A stretch of 64,000 nt of DNA from Bidens hawaiensis (Eukaryota; Streptophyta; Magnoliopsida; Asterales; Asteraceae): assembly GCA_021521415.1 (NCBI GenBank), contig JAIQDT010001101.1, positions 1 through 64,000 on the forward strand. Reading direction: 5' to 3'. Below the pieces are notes generated by a model. The model saw only the letters and a list, made by a program, of their open reading frames with translations. It was not told the origin of the DNA and did no database searches. Position numbers and translations under genes: made by a program. Positions 1 to 10,190 of this stretch are shown in pieces. Positions within the stretch are counted from its first letter, which is position 1. Each line of letters starts with the position of its first letter.

Positions 1-157
1 AGAAAACTTGTATAATACAATCCAGAAAAGAAAAGAAATAAACGAAATAGTAAACTGAGCTTGTGTTTAACACAATTCCCTTAAACAGATCACGGTATGT
101 TCCCAGGGTCCTCCGGTTCGAAACAGAAGCGTAGCTCTGCCGGACTCGATCACTTGC
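1..157 (-). other. possible exon fragment at the window edge
   Basis: On the minus strand a splice-acceptor-like tract (pyrimidine-rich, ending TTTCAG) is followed by 157 bases with one open frame to the window edge. The peptide resembles no family I recognise. The same junction could be a GC-type donor of a plus-strand intron, so even the orientation is uncertain. Only a hint of coding sequence. Confidence 0.15.
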
Positions 158-320
158 CTGAAACGAAAATGAAAATAATAGTGTTACAGCAAAGAGGAAG
201 ATGAAGTGTGTATGTTGGTGTGTATAAACTAATGAGTAAAGAATCATAAACCATACAATTAATTCTGATTTATGACCATTAAAGAATAATAATATTCATA
301 TAATGACCGCGGAATTGAAA

Positions 321-608
321 ACTCTTGTTGATGCTGCTCTTATTTTCTTGGATTAAAAAATGCTCCTAGTGAATTTCAAAAATATTATGAATGATATATT
401 CATTCCTTATAGTGATTTTATCATCGTATATATTGATGATATCTTAGTATTTTCAACAAATATATAATGTTTCAAAAAAATTGATAGTTGGTCATCACAA
501 TTGTCGACATTACACAAATGCTGTATTGATTTGTTTCTTGGTTTACTATCTTTGACTTGTCTTCTTGATATAAACATAACTCTTGTTGATGCTGCTCTTA
601 TTTTCTTG
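321..608. repeat. 30-bp direct duplication flanking filler DNA
   Basis: A 30-bp word beginning ACTCTTGTTGATGC occurs at 321-350 and again at 579-608. The second copy belongs to the exon 1 coding sequence of the channel pseudogene. The 228 bp between the copies begin with a pararetrovirus RT fragment. The arrangement looks like a duplicated end with inserted filler, as left by error-prone break repair. Confidence 0.7.
350..464 (+). pseudogene. endogenous pararetrovirus (Caulimoviridae-like) reverse transcriptase fragment
   Basis: The translation carries the conserved core of a reverse transcriptase: a GLKNAPS-type segment, one frameshift, then the YIDD catalytic box at about 429-440 and a following DILVFS-type strand. 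The wording around YIDD (a PYS...IVYIDD pattern) is typical of plant pararetroviruses rather than of the Ty3/Gypsy elements elsewhere in this window. Only about 38 codons survive, and an in-frame stop follows at 465. It is an old, dead integration fragment joined exactly to one copy of a 30-bp duplicated piece of the neighbouring gene relic. A Ty3/Gypsy source is the alternative. Confidence 0.55.
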
Positions 609-1148
609 ATAGCTTTTCCTATTTTGGGGCTGCAACCATTTAATGATATAATAGTTAACTATTTACCGAAATGGTATTTTAAGGGTTTAAGAATTAGCCT
701 GCAACATCCGGGGCTTTTGCAAGCAACTTTGTGAATTTGGATTATCTATCCTATCTATGGTTTCTTACTTGGATGCCAGATGCGTTAACGATGTCAGGAC
801 CACAACTTATTGATTATGTTGGGTTGGATTCTGTGATTTATTACAGGATTTACTTGCTAGGGTATGCTATCTTGCTCGTATTTATTTATTTACTTATTGT
901 GATATGCCATTTTGCCCATTCGTCCTTAGCTATTAGAATGTGATTAAAGCCATGTTTAAGGTGATTGCATGCTAAATGAAACCTAATTTTGTTATTATAT
1001 CATGTTACTCAATATTCTATTTCTAATTTATGCAGGTTAAAAATATTGTGCCTGTTAACCAGACAAACGACTGGCTCGAGCCCTCAAACTCGAAGTATAG
1101 TGATAGCGATAAGCTTTCTATATCAGACATCCTACAAGGCTCTCACAG
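579..1148 (+). pseudogene. OSCA/CSC1-like (DUF221) calcium-permeable channel, N-terminal fragment
   Basis: Members of this family are multi-pass plasma-membrane channels gated by osmotic or mechanical stress. The fragment reads as the family's N-terminus: a first membrane helix, a QPFND...PKWY...GLR segment, then an NLDYLSYLWFLTWMPDAL block and the GLDS...RIYLLG stretch. Exon 1 seems to end near 862 at a GTATGC donor. A second exon follows at 1036-1148 after a TGCAG acceptor, with the family's VPVN..ND and DKLSISDI motifs. A one-base shift near 730 moves the frame between the two halves of exon 1, and the original start is lost in a duplication/filler junction. Nothing of the remaining exons is seen, so this is a truncated, dead copy. 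The family call is from motif recall. Confidence 0.7.
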
Positions 1149-2673
1149 GCATGTAAATTAGTATACGCATATATATGAACATATATTGTAGCCTTTTACA
1201 TTTTACTATTTCTTTTGATGTATGGTACATGGCTGTATAATTGTAGGCTTTATGCACACGTAGTAATGGCATCTACTGTCACATTTTAGACATGTTTTGT
1301 TTTGAAGAAGGAATATGAGACGATTACAAAAATGTGTGCATATTTTTTTCAATCATATATATCAAAGGTTTTGATGGAACCCAGAACGCCACATTTATCA
1401 GTTTTCATATCTGAGGTATGGTCTCACATATTATGAATAAGTGAGTTTACCTATAAATTGGGGTTCTAAGCAAATAATTTAGGTCCACACGGGTCTTTTA
1501 AAAATACTTCAATTTAGTTCTGGTTATCACAAGTTCAGATTAATATGGGTTCTAAGAAAAATGACTTTCGGATCAAAATGAGTCATTTAAAAAAATATTA
1601 GTTTGGTTCGGGTGAAAGTGAAGTCGGCTGAGAATAGTGGTTTCAGAAAGAAAGAAAAAACAACATTAAACGATACAAGATCTGAGCAAAGTTGTAAGGC
1701 TTAAAAGATGTAACCTGTTATTAACGGGATCCATGGGCAAAATCGTCAATTTACTGGAACGAGAGTAGAATAATGCCAAGGGTTGTTTGGATATATTGGA
1801 AAGTATGATAGTGATATAGTTTCTGGTTATTTAGGATTTTTTTGTCGAGTTTGACCTTTTATTTTGGGTCAAATTTGCCGTTTATTTTTAAGATCGAAAG
1901 TGATTTTGGTTAACTTTGACTGTTTCACATTGTTGACTTTCATTAGTGTGAATGGCTAATCATGAACGGTGCATCTTTTGATAATTAAATTAGCAGCCCT
2001 CACAACAAAGGTACCTTCTGTGGTTAGCTCCTCATGCTCTACCTGCATATAGACTATTATATTTAAATGTATTATGTATATATTCATTTTTTATGCATAT
2101 TTAATGTCGATGCATCTGTATTGCTGTTGTATTCTGTATAGATTAGCAGCCCTCACAACACAAATGACTAACTTGGAAACCAAAACCGGCTTCAAACTAA
2201 CCCAAACTGTAGGATTGAAATCAGGTTGCAACCATATGCATTAAAACCGGTTGAACCTGGTCAAACCCGGCCATGTTTAACCAGAACCGGTTATGACTTT
2301 GTTGACTCAACCCAACTGGACCGGTTTGGGCCTATAAATTTATTTGTACACTTTTAAGATAAGCTTATTAAAGCCCATTTGGTTTATAAATGAAACTCCT
2401 AACATATTCTTAAAACAAATGTTTGATGAAAATACAAAATTTGATACCTTAATGAAACACAGTCAAACAAAAATAATTAAATACGTATATTGCTGCTTGA
2501 ATTATTTTATTTCTAGCTAATATTGTTGTATAAAATTTCAATTTTTAGTATCGTAAACTATACCGAAACAAATTTTACTATAGCAAATGTCAAAGTTATA
2601 AATAATATAGTCTATTTACTAGTTAAATGAACTGGTTTAGACTTTAAACGAGAGTTAAAACTAGTTAGACTTT
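1149..2673. other. intergenic, no gene seen
   Basis: AT-rich DNA without a supportable gene. A word of about 19 bp (ATTAGCAGCCCTCACAACA) occurs twice, near 1988 and near 2142. 2180-2330 is rich in AACCGG words, like the degenerate repeats seen elsewhere in the window. Confidence 0.5.
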
Positions 2674-3218
2674 AAGGCCCGGTTATGATTTATTATACGT
2701 AAGATTATCTATATAATCGTACTAATATAATAACCTACTTAACTTTTGACTTAGAAAAAAAGTATAAAAAAAAAGTGGAGCCGGCCTCCACATAAAGCAA
2801 TCACAACCATATTCCAATATTCTTGAAGAACAAGAAATTTGGAGCAGGCCAGCTTTGTTTCACGTCAGCCGCACGTCTCCGATTCATGGCCGAATCAAGT
2901 CGTCACCGCATCTGCCGTGTCGCGCCATCGTGTCTGACGTACTGTACCGCGCCACTATGCGAATGTGAATGTTAATACACTTACCTTAAATGGTAAGTGT
3001 ATGTCTTTATGAAGGATATGATAGTTATGTTTATGATATGAATGAATGCTTGACATTACGTGAACGATCTTCGGATATTGCACGTGTTGTTAAGGAAGAT
3101 ATAGTGTAATAAGTATGATATGAGAATGTGAAAGAAAGTATGTATGAATATTGCATTATGATATTATGAAAGGTATGTATGAATGTGATAAGGATCATGA
3201 TAATGAAAGGTAATGTAT

Positions 3219-3342
3219 GGTTAAAGGGTTGCATACCCTAATAATATATGCGAAGGTTAAAGGGTTGCATACCCTAATAATATATGCGAAGGTTACAGGG
3301 TTGCATACCCAAATAATATATGCAAAGGTTACAGGGCGTAAT
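3219..3342. repeat. 36-bp tandem repeat, about 3.4 copies
   Basis: Units starting GGTTAAAGGGTTGCATACCC begin at 3219, 3255 and 3291, with a partial fourth at 3327. The third and fourth carry a few substitutions. They lie inside the relict solo LTR. Confidence 0.85.
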
Positions 3343-3537
3343 GCTCTTTAAAACGTAAGGTATGAATATGAAAGAAAGAATGTATAATGTATGAAGGTAA
3401 GTAAGTATATTATAAACGAAAGTATGAAAGTATGAAGCATGTACGAAAGTATGAATGGGTTGTATGTTGTATGATTAACTAGAACTCACTCAGCGTATCT
3501 GACTTTTAGTATACACGCAAGTGAGTAGAATGAGACA

Positions 3538-3542
3538 GCTGG
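3538..3542. repeat. target site duplication of Tat element 1 (left)
   Basis: GCTGG lies directly before the left LTR and again directly after the right LTR (14890-14894). A 5-bp duplication is the normal length for Ty3/Gypsy integration. Confidence 0.85.
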
Positions 3543-4500
3543 TGAAGAAACACTAAGTGACCCGGGGCAGATTATAGATAATCTGGGGGTTAAGTAATGT
3601 TTCCCACGAGAATGAGGTTCAGCAGAAAAGATTGCTCTTCAGATGACCTGCAAAACAGACACCGTAAGCTCGTCACTGAGAAGGGGGAGTTCCTCCTTGT
3701 GACCACCCTCCGGCGTGAGAATCAGACTAGATTGCTCTGAATATAAGTGTATATTAAGAGATTGCTAGATAAGATATCAGATGATGTCCTTACCATTCCA
3801 AGGTGTTGGAGTATTTATAGCCGAAGGTAGGTTTCCTAGAAGGTACAGCCGGCTGAATAGTATTCCTGTTCCACCAACAGTGGACTACGCACAGGTCATG
3901 CTGGTTGGTGGATAGACTACGGCCGACAGTAACAAGGTCGGCTGTACACTGTTCCTTTACTGTCGGCTACGCACTGTTCCACCAACTGTAGGCTGCGCGC
4001 GTCCCATCGTAAGGGTTGGTGAGTAGGCAGCGGCTAATAATGACAAACAGTACTAGAGGGTGCTCCTCCTCGTACTGTTGTCGGTGAGCTGTCACCCTGT
4101 GATTGGTTCATGGGCTATTCTGGTCAAATCGTCTGTTCTGCCCATACCTTAGTAGGTATAGTACAAAAGATCTTCCAGAAGCATACGGACTGGCTCATTT
4201 AGGCGGGAGTATTCCCGCCTTGCTCATTCCTTCATGTGACTACTGAAGTAGCTAGTGCCTTGTGCGTGTAGCCTTGCTGTTAGTGCGGGTAGCCTTCCCT
4301 GATGGCTTGTATCCGCAACTGCGGGAACAGGCGGGGTACTTCATTGGGAGGCTTTCCCTGAGGGTACAGCTGGCGTACTGCGCGTAAGGTTTTCTCTGAG
4401 CATGGTGGGTCATGCGGGAGCAGTTGATCGTTGCGCAGACGTCCCTGTTCAAGGTGAGTCTTGCGGGTCCAACTGGGCTCTGCTGGGACCTACCTCTTCA
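3543..4500 (-). repeat. 3' LTR of Tat element 1
   Basis: 958 bp, starting TGAAGA and ending TCTTCA on the plus strand, a perfect 6-bp inverted terminus. It is nearly identical to 13929-14889. A minus-strand TATA-like CTATAAATA sits at 3812-3820. Confidence 0.93.
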
Positions 4501-4514
4501 AGTCCCCTCAGTCC
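4501..4514 (-). promoter_or_regulatory. polypurine tract of Tat element 1
   Basis: On the minus strand the 14 bases next to the 3' LTR read GGACTGAGGGGACT, purine-rich and in the position where plus-strand DNA synthesis is primed. Confidence 0.65.
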
Positions 4515-5417
4515 AATGTTCTTCTCATGAATTATTAATAAGTGAGGTGAACTTTTGGACTAGAAAGGGGTTTTGAAAAGGGTTTAGTTTTTAGGTTTTC
4601 CGTGGTGATTCTTCCCGCGGTTTTCCTGGTGTCACGCAGAAATTCCCGACTTTTCTGCTTGATCTTTGGGTGTGAAGCGGGTAGGTTTGTAACCTCCTCG
4701 CAAGTCAGGAGCGTTGAGTCCCACTTGTGTGGATTCTCCATGGGGTTTTGGTAGTTTTCAACATATTGATCAATTATGCTAAAACCACCAATTCCATCTT
4801 GGAGTTTCAAACAATATAGTTCTCGACGTTCCCGTCATGCGGGGATGTTATTCCCGTTTCCGTAAGCATGGCCCAGAAGATCCTTCTTGGTTTGAATTCC
4901 CTGCAGAGTGCTAAGTATGTGAAGGGTTTTGCCTTGACACTGTACCCGCACTCGTCTTACGGTTACTTTACTTCCAAGGTATTCCTGGCGTCAATTCCCT
5001 GCGGGTGCTAAGTATGTGAAGGGTTTTGCCTTGACACTGTACCCGTACCCGTCTTATGGTTACTTGGTTGCCAAGGTAAGGGGTATTTTCCCGCTTACTT
5101 TTGAATCTTTTTGAATTTTGAAATTCGAAGAGTTGGTGAAAGGATAAGAACAGTCCAAACCTCTGAAACGTCGTGCGACGGTTTCTTCTGACTGTGTCAG
5201 GACGTGCAGGAAGTTATGGTGACGTGACAGTACATGGTCATTCCAGACGCTTTTTCAGGCGCGTGGGCCCGATTTTTCGGGCGCGTGGCCGCGAAATTAA
5301 TGGTACGCGTCCTTTCAACAGCTGTTGCCAGCTTGCTTTTTGCCACGTGTCATAGTTTCATTGCACCTTCGATTTCTCTCTCTTCCGCATTAAATTCATC
5401 GCATTAATTGCGATTAG
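4515..5417. other. spacer between 3' LTR and antisense-gene promoter
   Basis: It contains a 98-bp imperfect tandem duplication (4895-4992 and 4993-about 5080). No convincing gene is seen. By position it should hold the upstream regulatory region of the antisense gene. Confidence 0.5.
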
Positions 5418-5425
5418 TATATAAA
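5418..5425 (+). promoter_or_regulatory. TATA box of the antisense gene of Tat element 1
   Basis: TATATAAA followed by a purine-rich GGGGGAGAGGG tract, 124 bp before the chosen start codon. It lies inside the element and points opposite to the LTR promoter, so the antisense gene seems to have its own promoter. Confidence 0.65.
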
Positions 5426-5548
5426 GGGGGAGAGGGTCCTTGTAATTCACACTTTCACTTTTCTCTTCATCTTTAACGATTTCCGGCGAATACTCATCTT
5501 TTCAGTCGAGTCATTCCCTTGAAATCGTTTTCTTCTTTCATCTGCAAG

Positions 5549-7399
5549 ATGTCTTCTCGTGATCTCGAATCTACAGCCCAGGAGGCTGCCGATGACAAGA
5601 GTACTGCTGGCGAGTGCCAGTGTGCTTTGCCTGTCGATCTGTATCAGTACATCGTCAGGAAGTTCATGCTCGAGTCTCTCGAGCCTGAGTTTCCTGAACC
5701 CCATCAGACGGTGTATGATGCCCCCAGAGGCAAGATCGGGGTTTATGCTGCATTCTTTGTTTATTGGAATCTTAGGTTCCCATTAACAAAGTTTGTGTAC
5801 CGTGTCCTGGAGAGGCACGGTGTGCACCTGACCGAGGTGCACCCGATGGCGATTTCCAAGATTCGGCACTTCGAGTGGGTGTGCCGGATTCTGGGCATTG
5901 AGCCCTATGTTGACCGCCTGATGACCTTCTACTCTTGGAGGTGCATTCAGGGGTGGTATACCCTGATAACCCGGATCAAGGGTTTGAAGATTTGCGCGAC
6001 CGAGCGCAGTCTTCGTTCGTGGAAGCGGGAGTTCTTCTACATCTCCGCTCGCGCCATCCCTCTTGCCATGAAATTCAAGAATGGGCAAGCACTTCCCAGC
6101 CTTCACTCCTCCAACTACCAGGAGGCGGAATGGTTCTCGAAGATATCCTGAGTCCAATCTCCGGTTTACCGGTTTGCGGAGTCCGGGATGGTGATGCTCG
6201 GGATGAGCCGGGTGTGGAAGGATGCGGATGCGCGAAAGATCCCGATCGTCCTCGAATACGGTTCGAACTCTGTTCCTTACGGTATGCTTTGTTTCTTTTT
6301 GTTGATTTAGAATCTCTTCTAACTTCTTTCCTGTTTATTTCAGAGGGGAATGACTTGCAGTCGCTCATGTACCCGCGGGAGGCTGACGGTCCCGCTCGGA
6401 TGGGTACTCGCGCTTTAGACGAGAACGAGTTGCCCATCCTAGAACAAACGGCGGATCGGTTCGTGGAGGTCTACCCGTTAGGCCACGAGATCCTTAGCGC
6501 CAGGCGGCCAGGTAAGGCGCTATTCAACCCTCGACCCCTCAATGTTGAAACCTCTGCTGGAATTCCTCTAATCTTATGTTCTGATGAGGAATCCGCAGAT
6601 GGTCCTCCGTTGGTGCGGAAGAAGAAGGCTGCCGGCGGGAAGGGGAAGGAGAAGGTGGCCTCCACTGCCGATCCGATGCCTCGGTCTGATTCGGAGACCG
6701 AGAGCGAAGAGGTGGCGGGGAATACAGGTGGTGATAAGACCACCGCTCCGGAGGCTGCGACGATTGTCACCTCCGGAGAGCCCAGGATGACAACGGTGAC
6801 CGGCGTGAAGAGGCCGACTCCATCGGGTTCATCCCCGCCCGTCCGCACTTTCAGGCTCAAGAAAACCCGTAAGTACAAACTTCCTTTATCTTTAACTTCA
6901 TAGTTTTCCATCTTTAATACTTATCTTCTTTGTGCAGGCGTGGATGTTGACGCATTCCAGGGTGGAGCGCAGAGGAGTACCCCTCCGCCCATGACGGTAG
7001 GCTTGGTCAGCCTACCTGAGGCGACGACCCAGGCGGCTGCGCCTGCGCCTGCTTCCACTGGTTCAGTTGCTCACTCCGTTGAGCCGACTATTCCAGCTGT
7101 GATGACGTCACCGCCGGCTGTGAGTGCCATTTTTACCGCATCTTTCACCGAGCCGGCGGTTACTTTTGCTGCGGATTCCGCAGCGGCGACCGCGGCTGCC
7201 GCGGCGGCCTTTACCATGCCTCCTCCGTCATCGGCAACGACGGCCGATCCTTCAGGTATGCATGGGGCTTATCGCCAACCTCTGCCTCCTTCCCATCTGC
7301 CTGACCTCTTGGGTGGATTTCCCTTAGGTTCAGGTGATGTGTTTGGCGGCTATCGGCCTGTTATTGACCCTACAGGTGCGTAGGGTTCTTTTGGCCTAT

Positions 7400-7431
<32 letters not shown>

Positions 7432-8631
7432 CATCTTTTCCTAACTGCTTTTTGTTTTTTGCAGTGTCGGATTCCAATGAAGTGTATGTTCCACGATGGA
7501 ACATTCGCCAAGGAACAACCCTTCGCACCCCTGTGGAGTGCGTGGAGTGGGCTCGTCACGCTGCTCCTAGTGGTGCGTTGGGGGAAGCCATGGCTAGCTA
7601 CCAGGAGGGTAGGCTAACCAATGAGCTTCGGGTTCTCCTGGCTCGGATGCAGCCGCGCGTCGAGCTGCTTTGTCGTGAAAACGACAAGTTAAAAGCAGCT
7701 CGCATTAAAGAAGTGGCTCAGGCGCGGGCTGTCCGAGAGGAGAACCAAAGGCTTACCGCAGTGGCTGCGGAAAAAGAGAAGGCCTTCAAGGCCCTCGAGG
7801 TTGAAGTTCAGGCCCGGCTCGAGGCCCGTTCCAACGCTGCCCAAGCTGTTAACGAACAGCTTCGGCTGGCTAAGGAAACTGCAAGGAACGCAACCGAGAG
7901 GGCCACCAAGGCTGAAGCTGTTGCTGAGCCTCTACGCCTGGAGAATGAAGAGCTTAAAGCCAAATTAGAGGCTCTCCAGCAGGCTCATGATACCTTGGCG
8001 ATGGAGGACGCGAAGAAGCTCCAAGAGATCCTGGACCAGAGGGGCGTGCTTGACCACACTGAGCGGAAGCTAAAGGGCGTCGAAGAGGCTGCTGCAAAGG
8101 AAGTGTTGCTTGCCAACCTTAATAAAAGTGAAGCCGAACGCGCCTGTACCCAAGCTCAAGCCGCCCTCCAAGAAGCTCTGGTTGCCAAGGAATGGCTTCT
8201 TCGAGAAGCGTTGTCTCAGGTAAGCTTTTCATGTCTTTACGCTTTTCTTTGTAAATAGAAAAGGTTCTGATACTTGTATATTTTCTTTTTTGTAGGTTGT
8301 GCATCGAGTCTTCACGGAGACGTCTTATGACGATGCTATGAGCGCAGCCCTCAACGCTTCTCATGAGGATGGGGAAAAGACCGGCTTCCTGCTTGGTCTA
8401 GGGTTCGTTGAGAAAGGCATCCCGCCCTCCAACTTCCCTTTGTATGATGTGGATACTGAAGCTGTTTATGACCAAGCAGTGAACCAGTATGCCGCCTTCC
8501 CGCATCCGGTGGTGGAGAAGGTGAACGAAGTCGCTGCTGCTGATGATGGGCTAGCTATCCTTAAAGCTTTTCTTGAACCACCACGCTCTACTGATGGAGC
8601 GGGTCTAAGTGGAAGTGGTCCTGAAGCTTGA
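5549..8631 (+). pseudogene. spliced antisense gene of Tat element 1 (Transposase_28-like N-terminus, coiled-coil middle)
   Basis: Five exons fit consensus splice sites and one continuous frame: 5549-6281, 6344-6868, 6938-7375, 7465-8219 and 8296-8631 (2787 nt, 929 codons with the stop). Donors are GTATGC, GTAAGT, GTGCGT and GTAAGC, and every intron ends in AG. The first about 240 residues resemble the plant 'putative gypsy type transposon' family (PF04195), including a YAAFFVYWNLRFPL stretch and a YTLITRIKG-type segment. Exons 2-3 code for an acidic then Ala/Pro/Thr-rich linker with a KRP and RLKKTR basic patch. Exon 4 is a long Ala/Glu/Lys/Leu coiled coil. The start is the second ATG of the frame, preceded by CAAG, 124 bp after a TATA box. 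The only break is TGA at 6149-6151 (codon 201), after which coding clearly resumes in the same frame. It lies tail-to-tail with pol. Function is unknown. Confidence 0.85.
7401..7425. repeat. (TA)n microsatellite in intron 3 of the antisense gene
   Basis: An uninterrupted AT dinucleotide run, between the GTGCGT donor at 7376 and the TTTTTTGCAG acceptor at 7464. Confidence 0.9.
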
Positions 8632-8708
8632 TTCTGAAGATCCCTTTCCACCATTAGCGTAGATTTTTGCTTTTGTATATCAATCTTTGTAATATTTGAA
8701 TTTGATGG

Positions 8709-8714
8709 AATAAA
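8709..8714 (+). terminator. polyadenylation signal of the antisense gene
   Basis: AATAAA lies 78 bp after the TGA stop, with T-rich and TTTGTAT-type sequence upstream and a GTGTTAGTTCTTTG downstream element. The position suits the 3' end of a plant mRNA. Confidence 0.55.
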
Positions 8715-8781
8715 GATTGTGTTAGTTCTTTGCCTTGTTTATTTTACGCATGTTTTGATCTAACTTAGCAATTTCTTTAGT

Positions 8782-9100
8782 ACTTAGATAAGTTAACTTT
8801 TTAACGTGGCAAATTATAAGTTTGTTTCGCTTCCTCTTTCATGATTGTGCGGGTATGACCGTCACTTACACTTAGTAGGATGGCTTAATTTTACTTATAT
8901 CTGACCTGCGTGGAAGTTTTCCTCATCTTTTCCTTTGAAATTTTCTAAGTGTTCAGAATAAGTTAACCTTTGAACGTGGTAGATGATAGGTTGAAGTTTT
9001 GCCTCCTTGTTCGTGATTGTGCGGGTAAGACCGTCACTTGCACTTACAAGGATGGCTAAACTTTACTTACATCTGACCTGCGTGTAGGTTTTCCTTAAAA
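8782..9100. repeat. 172-bp imperfect tandem repeat between the convergent genes
   Basis: Two copies, each with the core GTGCGGGTA.GACCGTCACTT followed by ATCTGACCTGCGTG. They lie in the gap between the 3' end of the antisense gene and the 3' end of integrase, where the two transcripts would meet. A weaker third relative follows to about 9210. Confidence 0.65.
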
Positions 9101-9307
9101 CTTGAAATTTTTACCATTGTGTTTATGCGGGTTTTGCCGCCTTCCACACGTAACGACTTACTTCTTCCCCTATTTATGCGGTGAATACCGGCACATAAGT
9201 GTGGGAAGTTCATAAGTATAAAGGTAAGGCTATTAACACATTGTGAAAGGAGAATCATTTCCACTAGAAGTGGCTCTAGGCCTTTTCTTTACAAGTTTGG
9301 AATTGAT

Positions 9308-10190
9308 CTACATATAACATTTGCGTAATTGAGCTCCATTCCATGTTCTTGGGATGGGAGTGCCATCGAGCCTTTCGAGCCGGTACGCGCCCTTTCCCAG
9401 AACTTCTTTGATAAGGTATGGCCCTTCCCAGACCGGGGCCAGCTTTCCTGGGCGTTCTTGGTTCGAAGCCTCGTTGTTACGCAGTATGTAGTCTCCTATA
9501 TTGAAGTTGCAGAGTTTTACCCGCGTGTTGTAGTACTTTTGCATTTGTCGCTTGTAGTTCTCTTCACGCACTGCGGCTAAGTCTCTGCGTTCCTCGGTTA
9601 GCATAAGATCTAACCGTCTTTCCGCATCATTGTCTTCTGGTTGAATCAAGACCCTTGGTGAGGGTAAACCAATTTCGACCGGGACCATGGCTTCAGTGCC
9701 ATAAGTGAGACTGAACGGGGTTTCTCCCGTACTGGCCTTCTTCAGCGTTCTGTTTGCCCAAAGGACGTGCGGAAGCTCGTCCACCCAGCCGGATCTGTGT
9801 TCCAAGAGTCTTTTCTTGATGCCTTCGACGATGCTCTTATTTGCTCTTTCCACCTCACCATTACCTTGCGGGTGTGCCACTGAGGTAAAGGTGTGGGTGA
9901 TTTGAAGTTCTTTCAGCCACTGTTGTAGCTTCTTGTCAGCAAAGTTGGTGCCGTTATCGCTCACCAAATTCTGTGGAAGTCCAAAACGACAAATAATAAA
10001 TTCCCAAATAAATTTTTTGATATGTTTCGCGGTTGTTTGGGCTAAGGGTTTTGCTTCTATCCACTTGGTGAAGTAGTCGATGGCTACCACTAGGAACTGA
10101 ACATTTCCTGCTGCTGTAGGAAATGGGCCTGTCACATCGATGGCCCACTTCTGAAATGGCCATGAAGAGGTGACTGGAACAAGTTCAGCC
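9308..10190 (-). pseudogene. integrase core and C-terminus of Tat element 1 (N-terminus deleted)
   Basis: The Asp-Asp-Glu catalytic set is visible: AIDYFTKW, SDNGTNF and NGEVERANKS. It is followed by the C-terminal GPY-type segment (WEGPYLI...GKGAYRL). The His/Cys zinc-binding domain expected before it is absent. Upstream, sequence reading as the start of a second RNase H (WRLYTDGA..NEGSGAGL) jumps within a few bases to the SSWPFQKWAID block of integrase, and the frame changes. So an internal deletion removed the rest of that RNase H and the integrase zinc finger. The protein could not act as a complete integrase. Confidence 0.85.

Larger units (their letters stand above)
2674..3542. mobile_element. 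relict solo LTR, left part (split by the Tat element)
   Basis: The left part of a decayed LTR interrupted at 3542/14895. The outer ends match as an inverted terminus: TAAGGCC here and GGCCTTACA at the far end. ACTTT precedes the left end (2669-2673) and follows the right end (15137-15141), consistent with a 5-bp target duplication and loss of the terminal TGT on the left. No internal retroelement domain lies outside the inserted Tat element, which favours a solo LTR. LTR identity is inferred from ends only. Confidence 0.5.

Noticed and set aside
3031..3234. Short minus-strand frame in the solo LTR
   Set aside because: His/Tyr/Thr-rich low-complexity translation of AT-rich LTR sequence.
5447..6911. 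Minus-strand open frames over the antisense-gene exons
   Set aside because: They overlap exons of a better supported gene, cross its introns and show no known motif.
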